Shown here piece by piece: positions 18,044-26,410 of a stretch of 51,989 bases of DNA; position 1 is the stretch's first letter; every line of letters starts with the position of its first letter. A program made the translations under genes and the position numbers. The stretch comes from Stieleria sedimenti (lineage in GTDB: Bacteria; Planctomycetota; Planctomycetia; Pirellulales; Pirellulaceae), in contig NZ_JANZKV010000205.1 in assembly GCF_025060895.1 (NCBI RefSeq), positions 3,892 through 55,880 of the forward strand, given 5' to 3'. Below the pieces are notes generated by a model. The model made no database searches, was not told the DNA's origin, and saw only the letters and a program-made list of their open reading frames with translations.

Positions 18044-20788
18044 TTACACCAAGACCTCGGCGTCGATGGCCACATCGCCCAGATCATCGCGCAGCGTTTC
18101 GGCGACCGCTTCGACGCTTCTGTCCACACGCACGTAGAAATTCATTCGCGGTACCGGCCAATCGCGTGTCCCGTCTCGGACGATCGATTCGATGCTGGCG
18201 CCTGCCCGTTCGGAGAGCAGTCGGCTGATCGCGTAACGGGTGCCTTGATCGGACGGGGGCGAATTGCAGGAAAACTTGATCCGGCCGTCCCCGAGATCGG
18301 TCAACTGCGGATAAAGCGTGTCGAGGACGGGCCTGAGAATCTCTGCCGTGTTATCGACCAACCGTTCATCCGGGTTCTCAAGCCGACTGCAGATCCGCCG
18401 TTTGACTTCATCTTCCCAATTCTCATTCGAGACGGCCGTGGCATCAAAGGTGAGCACGTCGACGATCAGATGTCGCTCGTTGGGCGGCAGCGTTTCGCCG
18501 TCGGTGGCGTGGCCGGCGGGATCGGGGATTTCGTAAAGATCAGTCGACCGGATGGCGCATCCCATTTCATGCAACGAGCCGGCGACCCGCCAGAACAGCC
18601 CCGGAAAGTCCCAGGAATACAGCGTCAATCGGTAGTAGTCTCCGTCACGTTTGAGTTCCACTTTGGGGCGTCCGGTTTGCACGACCGCCGTCAAGGCAAA
18701 GATGATCCGGTGGGCGCGTTGCGGATCGAGCGTCTCGGTGCCTTCGTAGGTTTGCCGAAGCGAGTTGTCGACGTGTGGACTGGCCAGCAGCCGGTGGGGC
18801 AGCAACGCACCGATCCGCTGGCCGGTGGGGTCAAAGTAGTGATCTTCAAACGATCGGCCGCCGACGCCCAATTCGCCATGCAACAAGTTTTGCGTCAGGT
18901 TTTGAATCTTTTGCCATTGCTCCGGTTCCAAGCGAATGCGAGCCACTCCCTGAGGATTGCGAAAATCAAACGCGGCATAAGCAAACAGCGCAAGGGCTCG
19001 AATCGTGTCGGCGGAATCGCGCGAATGCAAGCGTTCGATTTCCCGCCGCCAACTTTCCAAGACCTGTGGATGGCTTCCCGCTTCGGCCCACTTGAGCAAC
19101 TCACGCTTCTTCAATAGCAGAAACTCGATCGTGCGGAGGGTCGGCCCGGAGAGTCCCGGCAGGTTGCTGAGATGCTCGTTGACATAACGCCGAACGGATT
19201 CGCCATACATTTGCGGATCATAGCCGGGGGCGCCGGACGGGGCGGCAGACATGTAAACCGTTTGAGGAATCTCGTCGGTCAACAGCGCCAGCCGCAATGC
19301 ACCACGACCTGAATCGCCGATGTCTTGGTATTGACGCAAGAAATAGGCTTCGTCGCGTGAGGTGACCGCGGACCGCTTCAACGTATCGAGGTACTCCAAC
19401 CCCTCCAACCGTTGGACCGCCCGAGCCGCTCGCGTCAGGGTCGCCGCCCGATGCCCCGGCTGATAAAGCTGATTGGAAAGCTCTCCGAAACCGGGCAACA
19501 GCTTTTCCAAGACCCCGAAGTCGAACCAGTCTTTGATCGCCGGATAGACCGGCCCCGGCGACACCATCAGCTTGATCAGCGCCGGATCCGGACGCAACGA
19601 TTCGGAGATGTTCTTCCGAGCGGCGCGTTTCACGGCGCGATCGATGGGCAACAAGAATCGCTGTTGGGCGCGGTACAAACTGTAAAACATCTCCGTCGCG
19701 TCCTTGAACAAGGCATCCGTTCCGATCCGCAACCCGTCCGATCCCCAGACCACCAATCCATCGGTGTCCGGCACGACGACGCCGCGTTCGAGCAGTCGGT
19801 CCATGGTCTCGTGACGATATGAATCGATGACATCCCGCGCGTTGCGCAGTTTCGTCAACCCTCCGGCGCCGAAACGATACAAGAACGCCTCCATGTCGGC
19901 GGCATCGAGCAACAGCGGCGAGACCAATTTTTCACCGGAGTCCCTTGACCGGTCGGCTGCCTGAGCGGCACGCCGCTGTTCGATCCAACAACGCGTCGAA
20001 AAAATCACGCCGACGGCTTCCAAGACGTTCGCCGACGGAGCACCCTCGCGATCAAAACGTCTGGTGCTCCGCACTTGCTGGTACACCTGCAGCGACGGGA
20101 TCCAGCGTTCGAACGAGTACAACCACATCGCCAACTGAAAGCCGCGCAGACCGCCCTTTCCATTCTTGACGTGAAACCCTCCGATGTCGCCGGGCGGCTG
20201 GGGATGCAGCTGATCGAACCGCCTCAAGTCTTGGTTGACCGCAAAAATAAAATCGAGTCCCAACTCGGCCGCACGCCCTCGGCAGACGCGTCGGATCCGA
20301 TGGTCCAATTCCGAATCGCCGACCAGCAGATCGCAGTCGAGCAGTGCGACCCGTGATTTCAAATCAAAATGTTCGCGGTCTTTCAGATCCGGAAAGGCGT
20401 TCGCTTTGACGACGTTTCGCAGCCCCGGAACGCGGGGCGCGAACACCCTCAGCCGACTCGATAGGTGCCGCAGGAAGTGTTGGTTCTCTTCGATGTTCTC
20501 GACGATGATGCCGATGTCAACATCCGAGCCGGGGCAGATTTCTCCTCGTCCAGTTCCTCCCAGGGCGTAAATCACGATCGCGCCCCGCGGGGGAGCTTCC
20601 GCGATCACCCGCTCGTAGAAACACTTCATCGCATCGCGAATCACGCGCCCGCGATGATTGACGAGGGCCCAACCGTCGGTCAGCCCGGCCAATCGAATCC
20701 GCTGATCACTTTGGCTGATCCCGTCGCTCAGGGCCTTGACCCAAGGCAGCCCCTCAAAGCCGTCGTTTTCATTTGTCGGGGCGTTCAT
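18044..20788 (-). CDS. glnD: GlnD-like PII nucleotidyltransferase with degenerate HD region
   Basis: A 914-aa protein with the GlnD plan. A nucleotidyltransferase domain has GGTGRGEICPGSDVDIGI (residues 77-94), with D89 and D91 as metal ligands, then a PII-uridylyltransferase helical domain (GKGGLRGFQLAMWL and ITKLR-like GGLTKLRNARDVID). A region at about 430-520 sits where the HD hydrolase domain belongs. Two ACT domains end the protein (YYRLTLYSWDFPGLFWRVAGSLHEMGCAI near 690; a second near 830). GlnD uridylylates PII under nitrogen limitation and removes UMP with its HD domain when glutamine is abundant. Here the HD motif expected as LFHDIAKG reads LALLTDEIPQT, so the removing activity may be lost or moved. 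ATG 20788 is preferred to a GTG at 20809, which lies in a tandem duplication. A PII gene is not visible nearby. Confidence 0.82.
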   Translation of the reverse strand: MNAPTNENDGFEGLPWVKALSDGISQSDQRIRLAGLTDGWALVNHRGRVIRDAMKCFYERVIAEAPPRGAIVIYALGGTGRGEICPGSDVDIGIIVENIEENQHFLRHLSSRLRVFAPRVPGLRNVVKANAFPDLKDREHFDLKSRVALLDCDLLVGDSELDHRIRRVCRGRAAELGLDFIFAVNQDLRRFDQLHPQPPGDIGGFHVKNGKGGLRGFQLAMWLYSFERWIPSLQVYQQVRSTRRFDREGAPSANVLEAVGVIFSTRCWIEQRRAAQAADRSRDSGEKLVSPLLLDAADMEAFLYRFGAGGLTKLRNARDVIDSYRHETMDRLLERGVVVPDTDGLVVWGSDGLRIGTDALFKDATEMFYSLYRAQQRFLLPIDRAVKRAARKNISESLRPDPALIKLMVSPGPVYPAIKDWFDFGVLEKLLPGFGELSNQLYQPGHRAATLTRAARAVQRLEGLEYLDTLKRSAVTSRDEAYFLRQYQDIGDSGRGALRLALLTDEIPQTVYMSAAPSGAPGYDPQMYGESVRRYVNEHLSNLPGLSGPTLRTIEFLLLKKRELLKWAEAGSHPQVLESWRREIERLHSRDSADTIRALALFAYAAFDFRNPQGVARIRLEPEQWQKIQNLTQNLLHGELGVGGRSFEDHYFDPTGQRIGALLPHRLLASPHVDNSLRQTYEGTETLDPQRAHRIIFALTAVVQTGRPKVELKRDGDYYRLTLYSWDFPGLFWRVAGSLHEMGCAIRSTDLYEIPDPAGHATDGETLPPNERHLIVDVLTFDATAVSNENWEDEVKRRICSRLENPDERLVDNTAEILRPVLDTLYPQLTDLGDGRIKFSCNSPPSDQGTRYAISRLLSERAGASIESIVRDGTRDWPVPRMNFYVRVDRSVEAVAETLRDDLGDVAIDAEVLV

Positions 20789-20814
20789 TGTGTCACCGGT
20801 TTGTGTCACCGGTT
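20789..20814. repeat. 13-bp perfect tandem duplication at the glnD start
   Basis: TGTGTCACCGGTT occurs at 20789-20801 and 20802-20814, immediately before the glnD ATG on the minus strand. One copy creates an alternative in-frame GTG start at 20809. It lies in the leader shared by the divergent glnD and creatininase-like genes. Confidence 0.8.
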
Positions 20815-20996
20815 TCCCGCTGGTTGCTTAGGGCCACCTCTCCATCCATCGAAATTCTATCGACAATCGGTCTTTTCGACCATCGTCAACACGGCGGGGC
20901 ACAATGCCGGTTAGAATCTCCAGCCTGCGTCGCAACTTCGCCCCGCCGGCAGTGCGACCCCCGCCTTCCCTGTTCCCCTTCCTCCGATCGCCCACC

Positions 20997-21752
20997 ATGG
21001 AACTCGCTCATCTGACTTGGCCGGTTGTCGATGCGCTCGATCGCAACACACCGGTCATCATTCCCGTCGCGGCGTTGGAGCAACATGGTCGGCACATGCC
21101 CGTCTTTACCGACAGCATGTTGCTGGGAGAAATCGTGGCGCGTGCGGATCAATCGTTGGCCGAATCCGTCTTGGTGGCGCCGTTGATGTGGCTCGGCAAT
21201 TCGCACCACCACATGGATTTTCCCGGCACGCTCTCGGCCGACCCACGCGTCTACCTCGACTTGTTGAGCGGCCTGGTGGATAACTTGATCCGCCACGGGT
21301 TCCGCCGCATCGTGATCTTGAACGGTCATGGTGGCAACGACGTGCCGGCGCGACAGGTGATCTTTGAATTGCGGCAACGTTATCGAGACCGCCAAGACTT
21401 GTTGCTGCTGGCGGCCACCTACTGGCACCTGGCCGATCCGTCGTCCCAGCTGGCCGGTTTGCGGCAGAACGAAATGGGTCACGCGTGTGAATGGGAAACG
21501 TCGATGATCCTGCGACTGGCACCGCAACTGGTTCACGATCACACGCAGGTCGCCGAGATCCCGTTCGGCAATCCCTTCCTGCCCGCGTCGCGGGCCTGGA
21601 CGATGCCCGATCGCTCCGCCCCCGGACACGTCGGCGACCCGGCCGCCGCGACCGCGGAAAAGGGCGAACAGCTGCTTCAACTCTTCGCCGACGCGGTGGT
21701 CGGTTTCATTGAACGCGTCGCCGGATGGGATGGCCAATCTTGGGATGGATGA
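20997..21752 (+). CDS. Creatininase-family amidohydrolase
   Basis: A 251-aa metal-dependent amidohydrolase of the creatininase/FAPy-deformylase family. The metal-binding signature is clear: E28 and H30 in VAALEQHGRHMPVFTDS with D39, then LNGHGGND near residue 113 and ACEWETSMILRLAP near 170, giving the E/H/D set for two metal ions. Family members open creatinine, hydrolyse formamidopyrimidines or cleave sugar- or peptide-linked amides, so the substrate stays open. The ATG at 20997 gives MELAHLTWPVVDAL, the usual family start. The gene overlaps the MFS gene by about 23 bp and likely forms an operon with it and the Tat protein. Confidence 0.9.
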   Translation: MELAHLTWPVVDALDRNTPVIIPVAALEQHGRHMPVFTDSMLLGEIVARADQSLAESVLVAPLMWLGNSHHHMDFPGTLSADPRVYLDLLSGLVDNLIRHGFRRIVILNGHGGNDVPARQVIFELRQRYRDRQDLLLLAATYWHLADPSSQLAGLRQNEMGHACEWETSMILRLAPQLVHDHTQVAEIPFGNPFLPASRAWTMPDRSAPGHVGDPAAATAEKGEQLLQLFADAVVGFIERVAGWDGQSWDG

Positions 21753-23019
21753 ATCCAAACACACGCTCGACTCAGCCCCGGCAGACGAGGCGGCGCCATC
21801 GGTCAGCCCCGTCCGGATCGCACTGATCTGTGGCCTGTTGCTGCTCGCCTCGGCGCTCAACTATCTCGATCGCCAGACGCTGGCCAGTGCGTCGGCGCGG
21901 ATCATGCAGGAGTTTGATCTGGTCAACGAGCAGTACGGTGATATTGAAGCCGTCTTCGGATACGGGTTCGTGATCGGATCGATCGTGTTCGGCGTGCTCG
22001 CCGACTTGGTCCCCGTCCGCTGGTTGTATCCCGTCGTCGTGATTTCATGGTCCACGGTGACCGCGGCCACGGCGTTGGCGAGCGGGTATCAAGATCTGCT
22101 TTGGCTGCGACTGCTGCTCGGCGTGTTCGAAGCGGGGCACTGGCCGTGTGGCGTGCGCGTGGTCCGCAGTTTGACGCGGGCCCGCGGCCGAACGATGGGC
22201 AACGGCTTGCTGCAAAGCGGGACTTCGATCGGAGCGGTCGCTGCGCCGCTGATCATGCTGGCGTTGTTGACCGACGACGTCGGCAGTTGGCGACCGGCGT
22301 TTGCGATCGTCGGCGGGATCGGCATCTTGTGGGTGTCCGCCTGGTTTGGGATCGTTCGATCGACGGATCTGGCAGCCGACGCCGTGCAACGCAAACAAGC
22401 CACACCCTGGCGTGTGTTGCTGCAACGACGCATGGTCGTGGTGCTGATCATCGTCTGCCTGATCAACACGACGTGGCAGTTGTTTCGCGCCTGGTTGCAC
22501 CTGTTCCTTCAAGAAGGTCGTGACTACACCGAAACCCATACCCTGCTGTTCAATTCCGCCTGGTTCGCCGCGACCGATGTCGGATGCCTCGGCGTCGGAG
22601 CGGTCGTGTTGTGGTTGTGCGCGAAAGGTTTCACGCCGACACGCTCACGACAGATGGTTTTCACCGCCTGTGCCGTGCTCTGCCTGACGATGCTCACCCT
22701 GCCACTGTTGCCCAAGGGGTGGGTGCTGTTGGCCGTGCTGTTGTTCGGCGGAGCGGGGGCGCTGGGCATGTTTCCGCTCTATCACGCCTTCACGCAAGAC
22801 ATTTCCGGCAAACACCAAGGCAAGATCACCGGGATCGCCGGGGTGACGGCTTGGTTCCTGGTTCCGCCCACCCAGAAACTGTTCGGCCGGCTCGTCGACG
22901 TGACCGGTTCCTACGACCTGGGCCTGGCGGCGGCCTCGTGTTTGCCCGCCATCGCCGCGATCATTCTTTGGATTTTTTGGAGAGACGTTCCTGATGAATC
23001 GACACCCCTGGAAGATTGA
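21730..23019 (+). CDS. MFS transporter, ACS-family-like
   Basis: A 429-aa major facilitator with twelve predicted helices. Helix 1 ends in ASALNYLDRQTLASASARIMQEF, the ALNYxDR signature of the anion:cation symporter (ACS) group that imports sugar acids, hexuronates and other organic anions. The loop 2-3 motif (FGYGFVIGSIVFGVLADLVPVRWLYP) and the GVFEAGHWPCGVRVVRSL segment fit that group. Starts at 21730 and 21745 are both possible inside the end of the upstream gene; I use the first. It overlaps the next gene by 26 bp. The context suggests uptake of a substrate for the creatininase-like hydrolase, which is inference. Confidence 0.88.
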   Translation: MANLGMDESKHTLDSAPADEAAPSVSPVRIALICGLLLLASALNYLDRQTLASASARIMQEFDLVNEQYGDIEAVFGYGFVIGSIVFGVLADLVPVRWLYPVVVISWSTVTAATALASGYQDLLWLRLLLGVFEAGHWPCGVRVVRSLTRARGRTMGNGLLQSGTSIGAVAAPLIMLALLTDDVGSWRPAFAIVGGIGILWVSAWFGIVRSTDLAADAVQRKQATPWRVLLQRRMVVVLIIVCLINTTWQLFRAWLHLFLQEGRDYTETHTLLFNSAWFAATDVGCLGVGAVVLWLCAKGFTPTRSRQMVFTACAVLCLTMLTLPLLPKGWVLLAVLLFGGAGALGMFPLYHAFTQDISGKHQGKITGIAGVTAWFLVPPTQKLFGRLVDVTGSYDLGLAAASCLPAIAAIILWIFWRDVPDESTPLED

Positions 23020-24322
23020 CCGCCGCGGTTTCCTGGCTCGGACCGGCACAAAAACGCTGTTCGGATTTGGCGCCTTCGGTTTCACGCGGGGAATGGTCGG
23101 TCCACAGCCGACGGTTTCGGCCGACTCGCCTGCGGTCACCGGCCGGCGTCCCAAGATCGCGTTCCTGGGCACCGTCGTGCGACGGCACTCGCACGCCCAA
23201 CACTTTCTCGATCGCCACACGCTGGGATACAGTTGGAACGGCGGATGGCAACAACCGCGCGTCGATGTCGCGTCGGTATTCATCGACCAGTTTCCCGACG
23301 ACGATCTCGGCCGCGAGCGGGTCAAACGCCACGGTCTGCGACTGTTCCCGACGATCGAAGAAGCCCTCACGCTGGGCGGCGAAACCTTGGCCGTCGACGG
23401 CGTGGTCGTGATCGGCGAACACGGCGATTACCCACGCAACGAAAAAGGACAACATCTCTATCCACGCTACGATTGGTTCAAACGTATCGTCAACGTCTTT
23501 CAGCAAAGTGAACGTAGCGTGCCGGTCTTCAACGACAAACACTTGTCGACGGACTGGGAGGAATGCGTCGAAATGGTGGACGATTCGCGACGTCTGGGGT
23601 TCCCGTTGCTCGCAGGGTCCTCGCTTCCCGTCACGCGACGTCTTCCCGCAATCGACATGCCCTACGGCGCGGCGCTGAAAGAGAGTGTTTGCGTGGCCTA
23701 TGGCGGCATCGACAGCTACGACATCCATGCGTTGGAAACCGCCCAGTGCATGTCCGAGCGCCGCGGCGGAGGGGAAACGGGCGTCAAACGAATCCACGCC
23801 TTGCGGGGCGCCAACCTTTGGGACCGGTTGGCATCGGATGATTGCCGTCGGACGAGAAAGCTTGTCGTCGCCGCGCTCACTCGCAGTCACAATCTGCCGG
23901 TCGAAGGCGGGTTCCCGACCGACGTCCCGTCGATCGACTGGATGCGTCAGACCATGCCACAGACGACGGGCTACTTGATCGAGCACCTCGACGGGCTGCG
24001 GACGACCATGCTGCTGACCGGGATTCGCGACTTCAATTACGCCGGCATGCTCGCCGACGACACGCTCGTTTCCTGCCAAATGTACTTGCCCATGCCCGGT
24101 CACGGATCGACCACCGCCGACTTTTTTAATCCGCTCGTCCGCCATCTCGAAACGACGATGATCGAAGGCAGAACGCCGTATCCGATCGAACGCACGTTGC
24201 TCACGTCCGGGATGGTGATCGGCGGCGTCGATAGCCTGCACGCCGGCGAAAAAGCGATCGACACCCCGCACCTGGACGTCGCCTACACCGCCTCCAAAGC
24301 CTCAACCTTCTGGCACAACTAG
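22994..24322 (+). CDS. Tat-exported protein of unknown function
   Basis: A 442-aa protein with a clear twin-arginine signal (DRRGFLARTGTKTLFGFGAFGF, residues 9-30) and probable cleavage around residue 44. The mature part starts with a Rossmann-like beta-alpha unit (RPKIAFLGTVVRRHSHAQHFLDRHTLGYSW), continues with DGVVVIGEHGDYPRNEKGQHLYPRYDWF and GSSLPVTRRLPAIDMPYG. It looks like an oxidoreductase-type NAD-binding fold, but no GxGxxG motif is seen. I do not recognise a named family. It overlaps the MFS gene by 26 bp and so belongs to the creatininase-MFS operon. Export together with an inner-membrane transporter suggests periplasmic handling of the same compound. Confidence 0.75.
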   Translation: MNRHPWKIDRRGFLARTGTKTLFGFGAFGFTRGMVGPQPTVSADSPAVTGRRPKIAFLGTVVRRHSHAQHFLDRHTLGYSWNGGWQQPRVDVASVFIDQFPDDDLGRERVKRHGLRLFPTIEEALTLGGETLAVDGVVVIGEHGDYPRNEKGQHLYPRYDWFKRIVNVFQQSERSVPVFNDKHLSTDWEECVEMVDDSRRLGFPLLAGSSLPVTRRLPAIDMPYGAALKESVCVAYGGIDSYDIHALETAQCMSERRGGGETGVKRIHALRGANLWDRLASDDCRRTRKLVVAALTRSHNLPVEGGFPTDVPSIDWMRQTMPQTTGYLIEHLDGLRTTMLLTGIRDFNYAGMLADDTLVSCQMYLPMPGHGSTTADFFNPLVRHLETTMIEGRTPYPIERTLLTSGMVIGGVDSLHAGEKAIDTPHLDVAYTASKASTFWHN

Positions 24323-24344
24323 TGGCGTAAGCTTCCAGCTTGCG
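24322..24344. repeat. GTGGCGTAAGC repeat at the Tat-protein stop codon
   Basis: A 23-bp sequence identical to 16034-16056 begins at the last base of the TAG stop (24320-24322) of the upstream gene. It contains the AAGCT/AGCTT hairpin. This is the second instance in the window of this repeat touching a stop codon. Confidence 0.75.
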
Positions 24345-24436
24345 TTTCGGTCCGTCTGTGTTTGGCACGACACCGCGATGATGGTGTATCCTGAGTTCGA
24401 TGACTGTCTTGTTGCCCTTGTCGAGAATCCCGACTC

Positions 24437-26371
24437 ATGCGAACACGTCACCTCAGAGACTGCGTTTTTGTTGTCACGTTCACCGTCTGCATCGCACTGC
24501 TTGTCTCACCGGGTCGCGCCGATGAGCCACGAACTTGGACCGATTCGACCGGCAAGTTTCGCGTCACGGCAAGTTTGATCCAGGTCCAAGACGAAGTGGT
24601 CTTTTTGAAGACCGACACCGGCAAGACGCTGAAAATCCCAGTCGCGCGACTCAGTCAGGCCGACCGAGATTTTTTGAATGCCGGCGAAAATCCGTTTGAA
24701 ATGGTCGATGCCGAACCGAGTCCTCGCGTCCGTGTTCCGGCCGCTCCGGCGAACACCGGCAACCCGTCGATGTCGGCGTGGACCCATCCGCCGGCGATCA
24801 ATTGGGACAGTGTGCCGACGATGGACCCAGGTTTCGGTGAGAGTCAGTGGAACTACACGCCGCCGGTCAACAACGCGTTACCGTTTGAAACGAAAGCCGC
24901 CTCGCTGCCGGCGAAAGCAAACTTCTTTGAAGGCATGCGGCGTTTACAGATCAACCCGTTGGCCGCACGCTGTGTCGCAGGTTACACGTGGACGTTCAGC
25001 ACGCCAAAACCGCTCAGCCGTATCTCGTTGGTGGATTTGCCCTCGGGCAAGGCAATCAATTCCGAACCGGTCGAGTGCAACATGTGCCCGCTGACGGTGC
25101 TCAATGACGGCAAAACCGTGTTGATGCAAGGAACCGGCGGCGACCGGGACGGTTTTGAAACCGGTGACCAACTTCAACTCTGGACGTTGACCGGCACCAA
25201 GGTCACGCGTTCAGGCATCTGGGTGCCTTTCCCAGCCGACAAGAAGGCGTTCGGAAAAACGACCCATGCGCGTCCGATCAAAGCCGTACCGATCGCAAAC
25301 AACCTCCTGATACTTCTCAGCGACAGCGGACACCTCGCCTGCTTTGATCTGGCAACGTTGAATCCGATCTGGCACGCACGCCTGTCACAGAATTTCGCGG
25401 TCACGTGCACCACCGATCGACAGCAGATGTTCGTGCTCGATGAACACACTCTGATGTTGGTTGATCCGTTGACCGGTCAAGCCAAAGGCAGCATGCAACT
25501 GGAAGGGAAACCGCGTCTGGGGTGGACCAAGATGCAACTGAATGAAAGCGGCGACCAAATGTTGATTTCGTTCGTCAACAACTTGCGGATCATGGACCTG
25601 AAGACGGGCGAAACCATTGATGAATATTCGCGCGAGGGCGGAGCTCCGATTGCGCCGAACGGCCTCAGTTATCCGGCACCCGATTACGCCTTGCTGGACA
25701 ACCATTTGCTGTTGCACATTCCGTCGCGAATCACCGTCTGTGATTACAAGGACGCGGCGGTGATCACGTCGGTCGGCGGAACCGAGTTTGTGGGGTTGCT
25801 CTCTGACGGCGGCGGGCTGATCGTTCCGACTTCGATCCCCCACCCCAAAGCGACCGAAGTCCTGCGGCAAGCCGTGGATGATCCGAGCGTGTTTTTGATC
25901 CATCCCGGTGTCAACGTTGCGATGGATGTCAGCGGCGTCCCCGACAAATACCGCGCGGAGGTCGAACAGAATCTGAAAAATGCCATTTCAAAAGCCGGAT
26001 ACAAATTGAGCAACGGTGCCGCGATCAAGATCAAGGCGGCCATCAGCGGCCCCAAGAACGAAGCCGTTTCTTACATCGCCCGGGGAGCCTATGTGGCGAA
26101 GGTTTACCAATCGACGCTCACGATCGAAAGTGACGGCACCAAGGCTTGGTCGCGGTCCGGCAGCAACATTCCCATGATGCTGCAAACGAAACGTGGACAG
26201 TCGATTCAAGAGAAATTGGACGAACTGGGAAAACGTCCCAACACGTCCTTCTTCGAAACCGTCGCGCTACCAAAATTGCTACAAGCACCGACGAAATCAT
26301 CGTCAGGCAACACCCAAAACGCGCTGCTGGTTTCTAAGTTCACGCTGCGCGGGTTGGTGGATTCTGAATGA
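24437..26371 (+). CDS. SHD1-domain protein with propeller-like region
   Basis: A 644-aa exported protein. A signal peptide (to about residue 28) is followed by an SHD1 domain at about 32-82 (RTWTDSTGKFRVTASLIQVQDEVVFLKTDTGKTLKIPVARLSQADRDFL), a eukaryotic-adaptor-like SH3-related module common in planctomycetes. Residues 150-480 hold repeated beta-rich units with PQQ/WD-propeller-like wording (LACFDLATLNPIWHARL, MFVLDEHTLMLVDPLTGQAKGSM). The last 160 residues form a separate alpha/beta domain (NLKNAISKAGYKLSNGAAIKIKAAISG). The SHD1 domain might bind peptides in the periplasm or cell envelope, but its bacterial role is unknown. The ATG at 24437 precedes a good signal sequence. The gene stands alone. 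Confidence 0.82.
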   Translation: MRTRHLRDCVFVVTFTVCIALLVSPGRADEPRTWTDSTGKFRVTASLIQVQDEVVFLKTDTGKTLKIPVARLSQADRDFLNAGENPFEMVDAEPSPRVRVPAAPANTGNPSMSAWTHPPAINWDSVPTMDPGFGESQWNYTPPVNNALPFETKAASLPAKANFFEGMRRLQINPLAARCVAGYTWTFSTPKPLSRISLVDLPSGKAINSEPVECNMCPLTVLNDGKTVLMQGTGGDRDGFETGDQLQLWTLTGTKVTRSGIWVPFPADKKAFGKTTHARPIKAVPIANNLLILLSDSGHLACFDLATLNPIWHARLSQNFAVTCTTDRQQMFVLDEHTLMLVDPLTGQAKGSMQLEGKPRLGWTKMQLNESGDQMLISFVNNLRIMDLKTGETIDEYSREGGAPIAPNGLSYPAPDYALLDNHLLLHIPSRITVCDYKDAAVITSVGGTEFVGLLSDGGGLIVPTSIPHPKATEVLRQAVDDPSVFLIHPGVNVAMDVSGVPDKYRAEVEQNLKNAISKAGYKLSNGAAIKIKAAISGPKNEAVSYIARGAYVAKVYQSTLTIESDGTKAWSRSGSNIPMMLQTKRGQSIQEKLDELGKRPNTSFFETVALPKLLQAPTKSSSGNTQNALLVSKFTLRGLVDSE

Positions 26372-26410
26372 GACCCGCTTCGGCGCTTGCGTATGGTGCA
26401 CATCGGACGT

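Noticed and set aside
22961-24271. 436-aa minus-strand frame opposite the Tat-protein gene
   Set aside because: The plus-strand gene has a twin-arginine signal and operon overlap; the antisense frame has no family-like features.
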